In this document: positions 23,171-30,607 of the stretch, piece by piece
Layout of the letters: every line of letters starts with the position of its first letter
Numbering within the stretch: position 1 is the first letter of the stretch
Assembly (NCBI GenBank): GCA_963778025.1
Contig: CAVZTA010000018.1
Span: 1 to 64,000 of the forward strand
Origin: CAVZTA01 sp963778025
GTDB lineage: Bacteria > Chloroflexota > Limnocylindria > Limnocylindrales > CSP1-4
Direction: 5' to 3'
Length of the DNA: 64,000 nt
The notes under the pieces: generated by a model
Seen by the model: only the letters and a program-made list of their open reading frames with translations
Told to the model about the DNA's origin: nothing
Databases searched by the model: none
Translations under genes and position numbers: made by a program

Positions 23171-24250
23171 ATGCCCGAGCTTCCCGAGGTCGAGACGGTC
23201 GCCCGCGACCTCCGACGCCACCTCCTGCCAACACTCGGCGGAGGGAGCGCCCGCGGGCCGACGATCGTCGGTGCGCGGGTGCTGTGGCATCGGACGCTCC
23301 GCGCGGGCGACGAGGACGCGTTCTGGGAGGGCGTCGTCGGACGGCGGATCGAGGCCGTCGGGCGGCGCGGCAAGCAGCTCGTCGTCGACCTGTCGGGCGG
23401 CGCGTTCCTGACCATCCACCTCAAGATGACCGGTCAGCTGTTCGTCGTGCCGGCGAGCACGGCATCCGATGCCTACCTGCGGCTGGTGCTCGCGCTCGAC
23501 GACGGCCGGGAGCTGCGCTTCCGCGACATCCGGAAGTTCGGGCGGATCGGGCTCTACCTCGCGGACGACGACCCGTTCGACGGTGTCGGGCCGGAGCCCC
23601 TCGATCCGCGGTTCACGGTGCGCGAGTTCCGGAAGCGGATCCGGGCGCGCCGCGGCCGGCTCAAGCCCCTGCTGGTCGACCAGTCGTTCCTCGCAGGCGT
23701 CGGCAACATCTACGCCGACGAGGCGCTGTGGCGTGCGCGCCTCCATCCGCTGCGGTCCGCGCGCTCGCTGCGACCGGCCGACGAAGGACGGCTGTATCGA
23801 CACATCCGCGACGTCCTCGCCGAGGCGGTGGAGCGACGTGGCTCGTCGATCGACGACTACACGGCGCCCGATGGGGACGGGTCGATGCAGGAGCGGCTCG
23901 ACGTCTACCAGCGGACCGGCGAGCCCTGCCGACGCTGCGGGCGACCCATCCGCCGCATCGTCATCGGGATCCGCTCCACGCACTTCTGCTCGTTCTGTCA
24001 GCGGCTGCCCCGCGGCGAGCGCGCGGCGGCCGCGGCGATCCTCCGCACGATGACGCCGCGCCCGGGTCGGGCGACGAGCGGCCGCCGGGGGCGTCGCTGG
24101 ACGGAGCTCGCGGGCGAGGGAAGCCTCGGACGCACCGTCGATGAGGAGCGGGCAGCACGCGACCGGACCGAACGGACGCGCAAGGCCGCAGCGGCCCGGC
24201 GGGCGGCGGCACGTGCCGCCTCGGGCGATGGCCCGGCCGGGACCGGCTGA
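23171..24250 (+). CDS. mutM: formamidopyrimidine-DNA glycosylase with basic C-terminal tail
   Basis: Base-excision repair glycosylase/AP lyase for oxidised purines, 359 aa. The N-terminus MPELPEVETVARDL supplies catalytic Pro2 and Glu3. LTIHLKMTGQL contains the conserved lysine region, and QSFLAGVGNIYADEALW is the H2TH motif. The zinc finger is CRRCG with HFCSFCQR (C-x2-C-x16-C-x2-C). Typical length is 270-290 residues; here about 75 extra Arg/Ala-rich residues follow the zinc finger. The ATG at 23171 is required for the Pro2 N-terminus. The stop overlaps the ABC-F start (TGATG). Confidence 0.96.
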   Translation: MPELPEVETVARDLRRHLLPTLGGGSARGPTIVGARVLWHRTLRAGDEDAFWEGVVGRRIEAVGRRGKQLVVDLSGGAFLTIHLKMTGQLFVVPASTASDAYLRLVLALDDGRELRFRDIRKFGRIGLYLADDDPFDGVGPEPLDPRFTVREFRKRIRARRGRLKPLLVDQSFLAGVGNIYADEALWRARLHPLRSARSLRPADEGRLYRHIRDVLAEAVERRGSSIDDYTAPDGDGSMQERLDVYQRTGEPCRRCGRPIRRIVIGIRSTHFCSFCQRLPRGERAAAAAILRTMTPRPGRATSGRRGRRWTELAGEGSLGRTVDEERAARDRTERTRKAAAARRAAARAASGDGPAGTG

Positions 24251-26286
24251 TGTCGATCCTGCGCCTGGAGGGCGTGGCCCGCGAGGTCGGGACGTTCGTC
24301 ATCCTCGACGGCATCAGCGCATCGATCGCCGCGGGTGACCGGGTCGGGCTCGTCGGGCCGAACGGGGCGGGCAAGACGACGCTGCTCCGGATCGCGGCAG
24401 GGTCGGATGAGGCCGATCGCGGGACGGTCGCGCGTCGTCGGGGGCTGACGTTCGGCCTGCTGAGCCAGGAGGCGCACTTCGACGCGGCGTTCATGGCGTC
24501 ACCGGACCTTCGGACGGCGGTCCGCCAGGGCGCCGCCCACCTGCTCGAGATGGGCGAGGAGCTCGCGCGCCTGGAGCGGGACGGTCATGCCGGCGAGCCC
24601 GCGTACGCGGAGCTCCAGCACCGGTTCGACGTGCTGGGCGGGTACACGCTCGACCAGCGGGTCGACGAAGCGCTGTCCGGCCTCGGGTTCGCGCGTGACG
24701 AATGGGGCCGCCCGCCGACCGCGATGTCGGGTGGTCAACAGACGCGTGCGGCGCTGGCACGCCTCGTGATCGCGGACCCTGAGCTGCTCATGCTCGATGA
24801 GCCGACGAACCATCTCGACCTCGGCGCGCTCGAGTGGCTCGAGGGTCACCTCCGGCGACGGCCCGGGTCGCTCCTCGTGACGTCCCACGATCGGGCGTTC
24901 CTCGACGCGACCGTGACCCGGATCTGGGAGCTCCGCGACCGGAAGCTGACCGTGTTCCGCGGCGACTACAGCGCGTACCACCGGCAGCGCGTGGAGCGGG
25001 ACGCGCGGACGGTCAAGGACGCCGAGGGCCAGGCGCAGGCGATCGAGCGTGAGAAGGAGCTCGTCCAGCGCTACCGGAGCCACCGCAAGTTCTCGAAGAT
25101 GCACGAGCACGAGGCGCGGCTCGAGCGGCTCCAGGCCGACCGGGTGGAGGCGCCGCGGAAGACCCGTTCGCTGGCCCTCCCCGGAGCGGCCCTCGCGGGC
25201 GGGCCCGTGCGATCGGGCGAGCTCGTTCTCCGCCTCGACGATCTGGTCGTCGGCTACCTGCCCGGCCGCGGCGCCATGCGGGCGGACGGCGAGGCGGCGA
25301 CGGAGCCCGTGCAGGTGGCGACGGCGTCGTTCCTGGCCGCGCAGCGGGGCGAGCGGATCGGGATCGTGGGGCCGAACGGGGCGGGCAAGACGACGCTCCT
25401 GCGCACGATCGCGGGCGAGCTCCCGCCGCTCGATGGGTCGCTGGCGTTCGGGCACAACGTCGCACCGGCGTACCTCGCCCAGCTGCGCGACGCGGCCATC
25501 CCCGGCGCGACGGTGCTCGATGCGATCGTCGAGGCGATCCCGGTCACCGCGGGCGAGGCGCGCGCCTACCTGGCGCGCTTCCTGTTCCGGGGCGACGACG
25601 TGTTCAAGGAGGTCCGCTCGCTGTCGGGTGGGGAGCGGTCGCGGCTCGAGCTCGCGCTGCTCGGGATCCTGCCCTCCAACCTGATGCTGCTCGACGAGCC
25701 CACCAACCATCTCGATATCCCGGCCCGTGAAGCGATCGAGTCGTTCCTCGCCGAGACGCCCGCGACGCTCATCGTCGTGTCGCACGATCGGCGGCTCCTC
25801 GAGACGATCTGCGAGCGGCTGTGGGTCGTCGACGAGGGGCTGGCGGTGCCGTTCGACGGCGGGTACCGCGCCTGGCGGGCGGCCGTCGCCGATGGCTGGA
25901 CCGTCCGGTCCGCCGCGGAGCGCGAGGCAGCGCGGCTCCGCATCGGTGGGCCGCTCAAGCGGCCGGAGCCGGTCACGGCCGGGCGGTCACCGACGAACGG
26001 CGTCGCCCGGGCTGCGGGCGACGCCACGGTGGCCGTCGCGACCGCGCCGAAGCCCAGGGCGCCGAAGCTGTCCAAGGATGCGTACCGCAAGCGGCGCGAC
26101 GCGCTCGACGGTGAGCTGAGCCGGCTCGGGCTTCGCAAGACGCAGCTCGAGCTGCAGCTCGGGAGCCCGTCCGTCACGGCGAACTTCGTCGAGCTGCGTC
26201 GCATCACGAGCGAGCTCGCCGACGTCGACGCGGCGCTGGCCGCGGCCGAGGACGCGTGGCTGGAGCTCGAGGAGCAGGCACCGTGA
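24250..26286 (+). CDS. ABC-F family ATPase
   Basis: 678 aa, two ABC domains and no membrane segments. Domain 1 has Walker A GLVGPNGAGKTTLL, signature MSGGQQTRAALARL and Walker B LLMLDEPTNHLD. A charged linker follows (KELVQRYRSHRKFSKM, the P-site tRNA interaction motif region). Domain 2 has GIVGPNGAGKTTLL, LSGGERSRLELALL and LMLLDEPTNHLD. The C-terminal region is a basic linker and coiled coil (KRRDALDGELSRLGLRKTQL). ABC-F proteins act on the ribosome, relieving stalls or protecting from antibiotics; the subfamily is not assigned. It overlaps mutM upstream and coaE downstream (GTGA), so the three form an operon. Confidence 0.93.
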   Translation: MSILRLEGVAREVGTFVILDGISASIAAGDRVGLVGPNGAGKTTLLRIAAGSDEADRGTVARRRGLTFGLLSQEAHFDAAFMASPDLRTAVRQGAAHLLEMGEELARLERDGHAGEPAYAELQHRFDVLGGYTLDQRVDEALSGLGFARDEWGRPPTAMSGGQQTRAALARLVIADPELLMLDEPTNHLDLGALEWLEGHLRRRPGSLLVTSHDRAFLDATVTRIWELRDRKLTVFRGDYSAYHRQRVERDARTVKDAEGQAQAIEREKELVQRYRSHRKFSKMHEHEARLERLQADRVEAPRKTRSLALPGAALAGGPVRSGELVLRLDDLVVGYLPGRGAMRADGEAATEPVQVATASFLAAQRGERIGIVGPNGAGKTTLLRTIAGELPPLDGSLAFGHNVAPAYLAQLRDAAIPGATVLDAIVEAIPVTAGEARAYLARFLFRGDDVFKEVRSLSGGERSRLELALLGILPSNLMLLDEPTNHLDIPAREAIESFLAETPATLIVVSHDRRLLETICERLWVVDEGLAVPFDGGYRAWRAAVADGWTVRSAAEREAARLRIGGPLKRPEPVTAGRSPTNGVARAAGDATVAVATAPKPRAPKLSKDAYRKRRDALDGELSRLGLRKTQLELQLGSPSVTANFVELRRITSELADVDAALAAAEDAWLELEEQAP

Positions 26287-26903
26287 CGCCGCCGGTCATC
26301 GTGGGCCTGACCGGACCGATCGGCTGCGGGAAGTCGACGGTGGCGCGGTCGCTCGCTGCGAAGGGTGCGCTGGTCATCGACGCGGACGCGGTGGCACGGG
26401 ACGTCTCCGCCCCCGGGACTCCGGCCCATGACGAGATCCTCGTCGCGTTCGGCGATGCGGTGCGGCGTCCCGACGGGACCGTCGACCGGGCGGCCCTCGC
26501 CCGGATCGTGTTCGCCGACCCGGATGAGCTTCGTCGGCTCGAGGCGATCGTCCATCCGCGCGTCCGGCCGGCGATCCGCGCGCGGCTCGAGGACGCACGC
26601 GCGACGGGCGCTCCCGCCGTGGCCATCGAGGCCATCAAGCTCGTCGAGGGCGGTCTGGCCGAGCTGTGCGACGTCGTCGTCCTCGTCGACTGCGAACCGG
26701 CCGAGCAGCTCCGGCGACTCGAGGGTCGCGGGATGGCGGGCGACGACGCCCGCCGCCGCATCGATGCGCAGCGGGGCATCCGCGAGCGGCTGGCGGCCGC
26801 GGGCGCGGTCACCCTGTCGACCAGCGGCTCCGTCGCCGACGTGGAGGCGCGGGTCGACGCGCTGTGGGCCGAGCGAGTCGCCGGGGTCAGTCGGTCAGCT
26901 TGA
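26283..26903 (+). CDS. coaE: dephospho-CoA kinase
   Basis: 206 aa, catalyses the last step of CoA synthesis. The P-loop GLTGPIGCGKSTV is at residues 7-19, ALVIDADAVARDV holds the catalytic Asp, and VHPRVRPAIRARL and VVVLVDCEPAEQLRRL are family segments. GTG 26283 overlaps the ABC-F stop (GTGA). The 3' end overlaps by 17 bp the end of the convergent TadG-like gene. Confidence 0.95.
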   Translation: MTPPVIVGLTGPIGCGKSTVARSLAAKGALVIDADAVARDVSAPGTPAHDEILVAFGDAVRRPDGTVDRAALARIVFADPDELRRLEAIVHPRVRPAIRARLEDARATGAPAVAIEAIKLVEGGLAELCDVVVLVDCEPAEQLRRLEGRGMAGDDARRRIDAQRGIRERLAAAGAVTLSTSGSVADVEARVDALWAERVAGVSRSA

Positions 26904-27810
26904 GGACATACGACCCGAGGTAGCGCGGGCAGTCGTTGGCGGCGCACGCGCTGATCGTCATCCGGGCGCTCTCGAACGCCGACAGGAAGTAGCCGCGGAC
27001 GTGCTTGTCCGAGCCGCCCGACGCGCTCGTGACATGGAACATCGACCAGCCCACGAAGTTGCCGTTGTGGTCCACGACGGCGGCCGGCACGTCCGTCCCA
27101 GCGAGCCACGAATCGACGTCGTCGTACAGCGCGCTGTGGTTGCCGTTGTTGTGCTGGCCGATGTACTCGCCGAACTGGAGCGTCTTGTCGATCGTGCGGG
27201 TGCCCTGGATGATCTCGGAGACCTCGGTCGTGTTGAGGTTGCCCGTGCCGTAGTTCGTCCACGCGAAATCGATCGGGCTCGTCGGTACGTCGCCGTTCGT
27301 CTCACCGAAGTCGATCTCGGTCTGGTAGAGCGGCGTACCGTCGGTCTGGAACGCGTCGGCCGAGAAGATGAACGGCGACCCCCCATGGACCGTGTCGGGG
27401 AAGCCCGCAAGCGCCGACGCGGCCGTGGTCACACGCCACGTGGGCATGCCGAGCACCCCGACGAGCGTGTTCCGATGGTCGGCGTGCACGCCGACGATGA
27501 CCCGGACGCCGTTCGCGGTGTCGATGGCGACATCGACCGAGGTCGCACCGGTCCCGTGCGTGTAGCCGTTGGCGGCGGCCACGGCGCGACCCCGATCGAT
27601 CGCGAGGCTCGCGGTGTTGTTGATGAGGTAGTCGTTCGCGGCCGCGAGGGCCGCAAGATCGGCGGCCGTCTGCTGGTCGCGCCGTTGCGCGAAGGCGGAG
27701 CCGCCGTCGAGCGCAAGCCCGGCGAAGCCGAGCAGGACCACCAGAGCGAGGGTGAACAGGACCAGGATCTGACCGTCCTGGCGTGCCGGTGTCTCGTTCC
27801 CCCGGGACAT
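26887..27810 (-). CDS. TadG-like pilus-assembly/secreted protein, copy 2 (intact)
   Basis: 307 aa. GQILVLFTLALVVLLGFAGL is the N-terminal membrane anchor of PF13400 proteins, then DGGSAFAQRRDQQTAADLAA. The extracytoplasmic domain contains DFAWTNYGTGN, IDKTLQFGEYIGQHN and CAANDCPRYLGSYVLKLTD, with two Cys pairs. The start is ATG 27810 with GGAGGT 6 nt upstream. It ends a minus-strand run cpaB, TadE-PKD, TadE, TadG. It is the paralogue that reveals the two frameshifts in copy 1 (14928-15883). Confidence 0.82.
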   Translation of the reverse strand: MSRGNETPARQDGQILVLFTLALVVLLGFAGLALDGGSAFAQRRDQQTAADLAALAAANDYLINNTASLAIDRGRAVAAANGYTHGTGATSVDVAIDTANGVRVIVGVHADHRNTLVGVLGMPTWRVTTAASALAGFPDTVHGGSPFIFSADAFQTDGTPLYQTEIDFGETNGDVPTSPIDFAWTNYGTGNLNTTEVSEIIQGTRTIDKTLQFGEYIGQHNNGNHSALYDDVDSWLAGTDVPAAVVDHNGNFVGWSMFHVTSASGGSDKHVRGYFLSAFESARMTISACAANDCPRYLGSYVLKLTD

Positions 27811-27869
27811 CGGAGACCTCCGTTGGATCACAAGGCGGTGATCAGACGCTGATGCTCACCCGCATGACA

Positions 27870-28307
27870 TCACTCGATCCGGGCGCTGCTGGAGCTGACG
27901 AGGTCGACCGAGCCGAACATCGACAGGACGGGCATGACGGGCGTGAACCGCGAGCGGACGCTGACGCGCACCCAGTCGCCGGGCTGGCAGGAGCCGCTGA
28001 CGGTGACGCCCTCGATGTCGATGCACGAGTACGACAGGACCGTGAGCGCGGGTACCAGCCTCGTCTGGACGCCGACGACCGCCGCCGTCTCCGTGCTGGA
28101 GCCCAGCGTGCCGCCAGGATGGACGCTCGTCGCGCGCGCGATCTCGCGTGCCGCCTCCGAGACGCCGTTGAGCTGGTAGACGGCCCGGCCGCCGTCGACG
28201 ACGGCCATCAGCAACACCAGGAAGATCGTGACGCCCAGCGCGAACTCGACGACCGACTGCCCGGCCTGACCGTCGCGCTCGCCGCGAGTCCCCGCGATCG
28301 CCGTCAC
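27870..28307 (-). CDS. TadE-like pseudopilin
   Basis: 145 aa. AGQSVVEFALGVTIFLVLLMAVVDGGRAVYQ is the TadE-type prepilin helix with the conserved Glu, preceded by a short charged leader (GTRGERDG). The soluble part has one likely disulfide (YSCIDIEGVTVSGSC). GTG 28307 overlaps the stop of the upstream TadE-PKD gene (GTGA). Minor pseudopilins TadE/TadF help initiate Flp/Tad pili; no TadA-TadC motor genes are in this window. Confidence 0.82.
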   Translation of the reverse strand: MTAIAGTRGERDGQAGQSVVEFALGVTIFLVLLMAVVDGGRAVYQLNGVSEAAREIARATSVHPGGTLGSSTETAAVVGVQTRLVPALTVLSYSCIDIEGVTVSGSCQPGDWVRVSVRSRFTPVMPVLSMFGSVDLVSSSSARIE

Positions 28308-29239
28308 GGGGTGACCGTGACGCTGCGGCTCCGGGTCGCCGATCCGCCGGTGTTCGAGACGACCAGCGTCACCGTGTACGTCCCCTGGCTCTGGTAGACG
28401 TAGGTCGGGTTCTGGAGCGTCGACGTGCCCGCGCCGTCGCCGAAGTTCCACGACCAGGTCAGCGTGCAGCCTGCGGTGGTCGTCGACAGGTCGCTGAACG
28501 AGAACACGGCAACCTTCTTCTTGCCGCTGGTGGGGCTCACCGTGAAGTTCGCGGTCGGCGGGAAGCACACCGGCGTGGGCGTCGGGGTCGGGCTGGGGGT
28601 CGGCGTGGGCGTCGGCGTGGGGGTGGGCCCTGCGGTCCCGGTCGGGGTCGGCGTGGGCGTCGGGGTGGGTGTCGGTGTCGGTGTCGGCGTCGGGGTCGGC
28701 GTCGGGGTGGGCGTCGGTGAGGACTGCGCGATGTTCGGCCGGACCGCGAGCTGGGCGGACGCCGTGGACGCGAGGTCGAACGCCTGACCGCCGGTGAACA
28801 TCGAGAGCAGCGGCGTGATCAGCCGGAAGTGACCGACCACCGTGACGCTGACCGAGCTGCCGAGCGCCTCGGAACAGGGTGACGGCGAGCAGGCGAGCGT
28901 GATGTCGGCCGAGGCGACGTTCGCGAACGAGCCGTTGGACTCCGTCATCACGGCGCACACGACGCGGTTGACGTTCTTGTCGCACGGCGAGTTCGCCTGG
29001 TACGACGTCGGGTGCTGGGCGGCTTCGAGGGCACCCGCCCGGGCGGCGCTGGCGATCGTGACGCGGGCGTCGAACAGCCGCGCGAGGTCCGCCGCCGCGA
29101 CCAGCAGCAGCATGAGCACCGGCAGGATCACCGCGAGCTCGACGAGCGCCTGGCCGCGCGACGGATCGGCGACGCGACGACGCAGCGCGCGTGGACGGCG
29201 GGCGATCCACCGATCGGCGAGGCCGGTGAGGAGCGACAT
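28304..29239 (-). CDS. TadE-like pseudopilin fused to a PKD domain
   Basis: About 311 aa from ATG 29239 (an in-frame ATG at 29347 would add 36 residues). A TadE prepilin helix GQALVELAVILPVLMLLLVA and a pseudopilin body run to about residue 165. A long Pro-Thr repeat spacer follows, then a C-terminal PKD domain (PTANFTVSPTSGKKKVAVFS, TWSWNFGDGAGTS, YVYQSQGTYTVTLVVSN). PKD domains mediate adhesion or protein contacts at the cell surface. Fusion to a pilin-like anchor suggests a minor pilin displaying an adhesive tip; this is inference. It is coupled to the following TadE gene. Confidence 0.8.
   Translation of the reverse strand: MSLLTGLADRWIARRPRALRRRVADPSRGQALVELAVILPVLMLLLVAAADLARLFDARVTIASAARAGALEAAQHPTSYQANSPCDKNVNRVVCAVMTESNGSFANVASADITLACSPSPCSEALGSSVSVTVVGHFRLITPLLSMFTGGQAFDLASTASAQLAVRPNIAQSSPTPTPTPTPTPTPTPTPTPTPTPTPTGTAGPTPTPTPTPTPSPTPTPTPVCFPPTANFTVSPTSGKKKVAVFSFSDLSTTTAGCTLTWSWNFGDGAGTSTLQNPTYVYQSQGTYTVTLVVSNTGGSATRSRSVTVTP
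28571..28725 (-). repeat. Pro-Thr codon repeat in the TadE-PKD gene
   Basis: A low-complexity tract of alternating ACC/ACG/ACA and CCG/CCC codons encodes (PT)n, interrupted once by a short GTAG segment. Such tracts are prone to slippage and length variation and act as extended spacers in secreted proteins. Confidence 0.8.
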
Positions 29240-29420
29240 GCCGAGCACGGGTCCCCTGCGGCCGGGCGCGTCCACCCCGGAGGCGCGATCGGCACTCCGG
29301 ATGCTATGGACCGGTCGACCCCGGGACGAGGGGTCAGGCGTGGTCATTCCGTACCAGCGCGGAGGTGCGAGAGGTCTCGGTGCGCGGGCGCGCCGTCAGC
29401 TCGCCCGCGCGGACCGGACG

Positions 29421-30347
29421 TCAGGGCGCGGCGCTCGCCGAGGCGGCCGGGACGGCGGACGCGTTCGGGTCGGGCGAGGCGGATGCGTTGGGGTCGACCG
29501 AGGCCGGGGCCGCGGACGGGGACGGGAACGGCGTCGGCGCGGCGGGCTGCGGGCCGACACCCAGCGGGCGCGGCATCGGCAGGCCGTACTTGGCGATGAT
29601 CCGGTTCATCGTCTCGCCCAGGCCCTGGGCGTCGACGGGGCGCTGGTCGATGTCCGGGCGGAGCGCCATGCTGAAGGTGACCGCACCGGTCGCCTGCATG
29701 TGGAGGATCTCCTCCGCCACCGGCAGGGTCGCTCGCATGATGTAGAACGAGCCCTGGCGGGCGAGGATGACCATGTCCTGATAGGTGACCTTGGTGACCT
29801 GGTCGGTCACGTACTGGCCGGTCCCGGAGAGGATCGCGGGCGGCGCGACGATGGCCGTCACGAGCACGTCCACCGACTGGCCCGGGCTGAGCATGCCACC
29901 GACCGCGAGATCGTCGGCGACGGTGATCGAGACGGCGCGGAACGGCTCGGAGTCGGGCGTGACCTGTTCCTCGGGTCCGAGGATCGAGAACGCGGCCCCC
30001 TCGGTCGACGAGCTCAGCATGTTCGTGGTCACGAGCTGGTTCTGGAGGATCGTCACGGCGGGCACCCGGCCGATGACCTGGTTCACGTCGTTGACGACGC
30101 CGCTCGCGTTCGAGTCGTCGAGGGGGACCTGGCGCACGGCGACGTCGGTCGCCTTGATCGGCTGGCGAGCGGGGATGACGGCCACCGCGACGACCGCCGG
30201 CACGCGCGGCAGCGCCGAATTGCCGGCCTGCGTCTGCGCCTGGTTGAGCAGGTAGTACGCCGCGCCACCGGCCACCAGGGCGAGGATGACGCCGACGACG
30301 ACGATGATCTTGCCTCGACGCCGATCGTCGCGGTATTCGAGTTCCAT
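29421..30347 (-). CDS. cpaB: CpaB-like Flp pilus assembly protein
   Basis: 308 aa. A short basic N-terminus precedes the membrane helix IIVVVGVILALVAGGAAYY. An SAF domain follows (VVAVAVIPARQPIKATDVAV, GRVPAVTILQNQLVT), then the RcpC/CpaB domain (FRAVSITVADDLAVGGMLSPG, VDVLVTAIV, MVILARQGSFYIMRA). The C-terminus is an Ala/Ser/Pro tail. The ATG at 30347 has GGAG 6-9 nt upstream. It heads the pilus gene run and is divergent from uvrB. Confidence 0.88.
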   Translation of the reverse strand: MELEYRDDRRRGKIIVVVGVILALVAGGAAYYLLNQAQTQAGNSALPRVPAVVAVAVIPARQPIKATDVAVRQVPLDDSNASGVVNDVNQVIGRVPAVTILQNQLVTTNMLSSSTEGAAFSILGPEEQVTPDSEPFRAVSITVADDLAVGGMLSPGQSVDVLVTAIVAPPAILSGTGQYVTDQVTKVTYQDMVILARQGSFYIMRATLPVAEEILHMQATGAVTFSMALRPDIDQRPVDAQGLGETMNRIIAKYGLPMPRPLGVGPQPAAPTPFPSPSAAPASVDPNASASPDPNASAVPAASASAAP

Positions 30348-30559
30348 CGAGTCTCCGTTCGTGGCGTCGCGTCTCCCGGCCGGCGCACGCGGGGACGAGT
30401 GCGCGGAGGGCAGGGTCGGCGTGGTGCGGCGGTGCCGTCTGTCCACACGGACTGTCGCGCCGCGGCGGGTGGCCGGGCGATGCCCCGGACGTCCCACCCG
30501 GGATACGCCGTCGGTCCCGCCATCCGGTGTGTCCAGCGACCGTCGCGTCGTGCAGTGGT

Positions 30560-30573
30560 CGAACGGACGTTCT
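30560..30573 (+). promoter_or_regulatory. LexA/DinR-type SOS box upstream of uvrB
   Basis: CGAACGGACGTTCT matches the Gram-positive DinR/LexA consensus CGAACRNRYGTTYC at 13 of 14 positions (GAAC-N4-GTTC is perfect). It lies about 35 bp upstream of the predicted uvrB start site, overlapping the -35 region. Damage-inducible repression by LexA is inferred; lexA is not in the window. Confidence 0.7.
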
Positions 30574-30595
30574 GATTCGTGCGGGCGGCCGGTGG

Positions 30596-30601
30596 TAGAC
30601 T
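30596..30601 (+). promoter_or_regulatory. predicted -10 box of uvrB, leaderless spacing
   Basis: TAGACT followed by 6 nt and the GTG start of uvrB. No Shine-Dalgarno lies in the gap. Confidence 0.5.
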
Positions 30602-30607
30602 GGATCG

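Noticed and set aside
24250..26286. Membrane drug-efflux ABC transporter
   Set aside because: Two ATPase domains on one chain with no membrane helices define the ABC-F group, which acts on ribosomes.
28571..28725. Possible CRISPR array or tandem satellite
   Set aside because: The repeat is a codon-level Pro-Thr tract within an open frame, with no spacers and no fixed repeat unit of CRISPR length.
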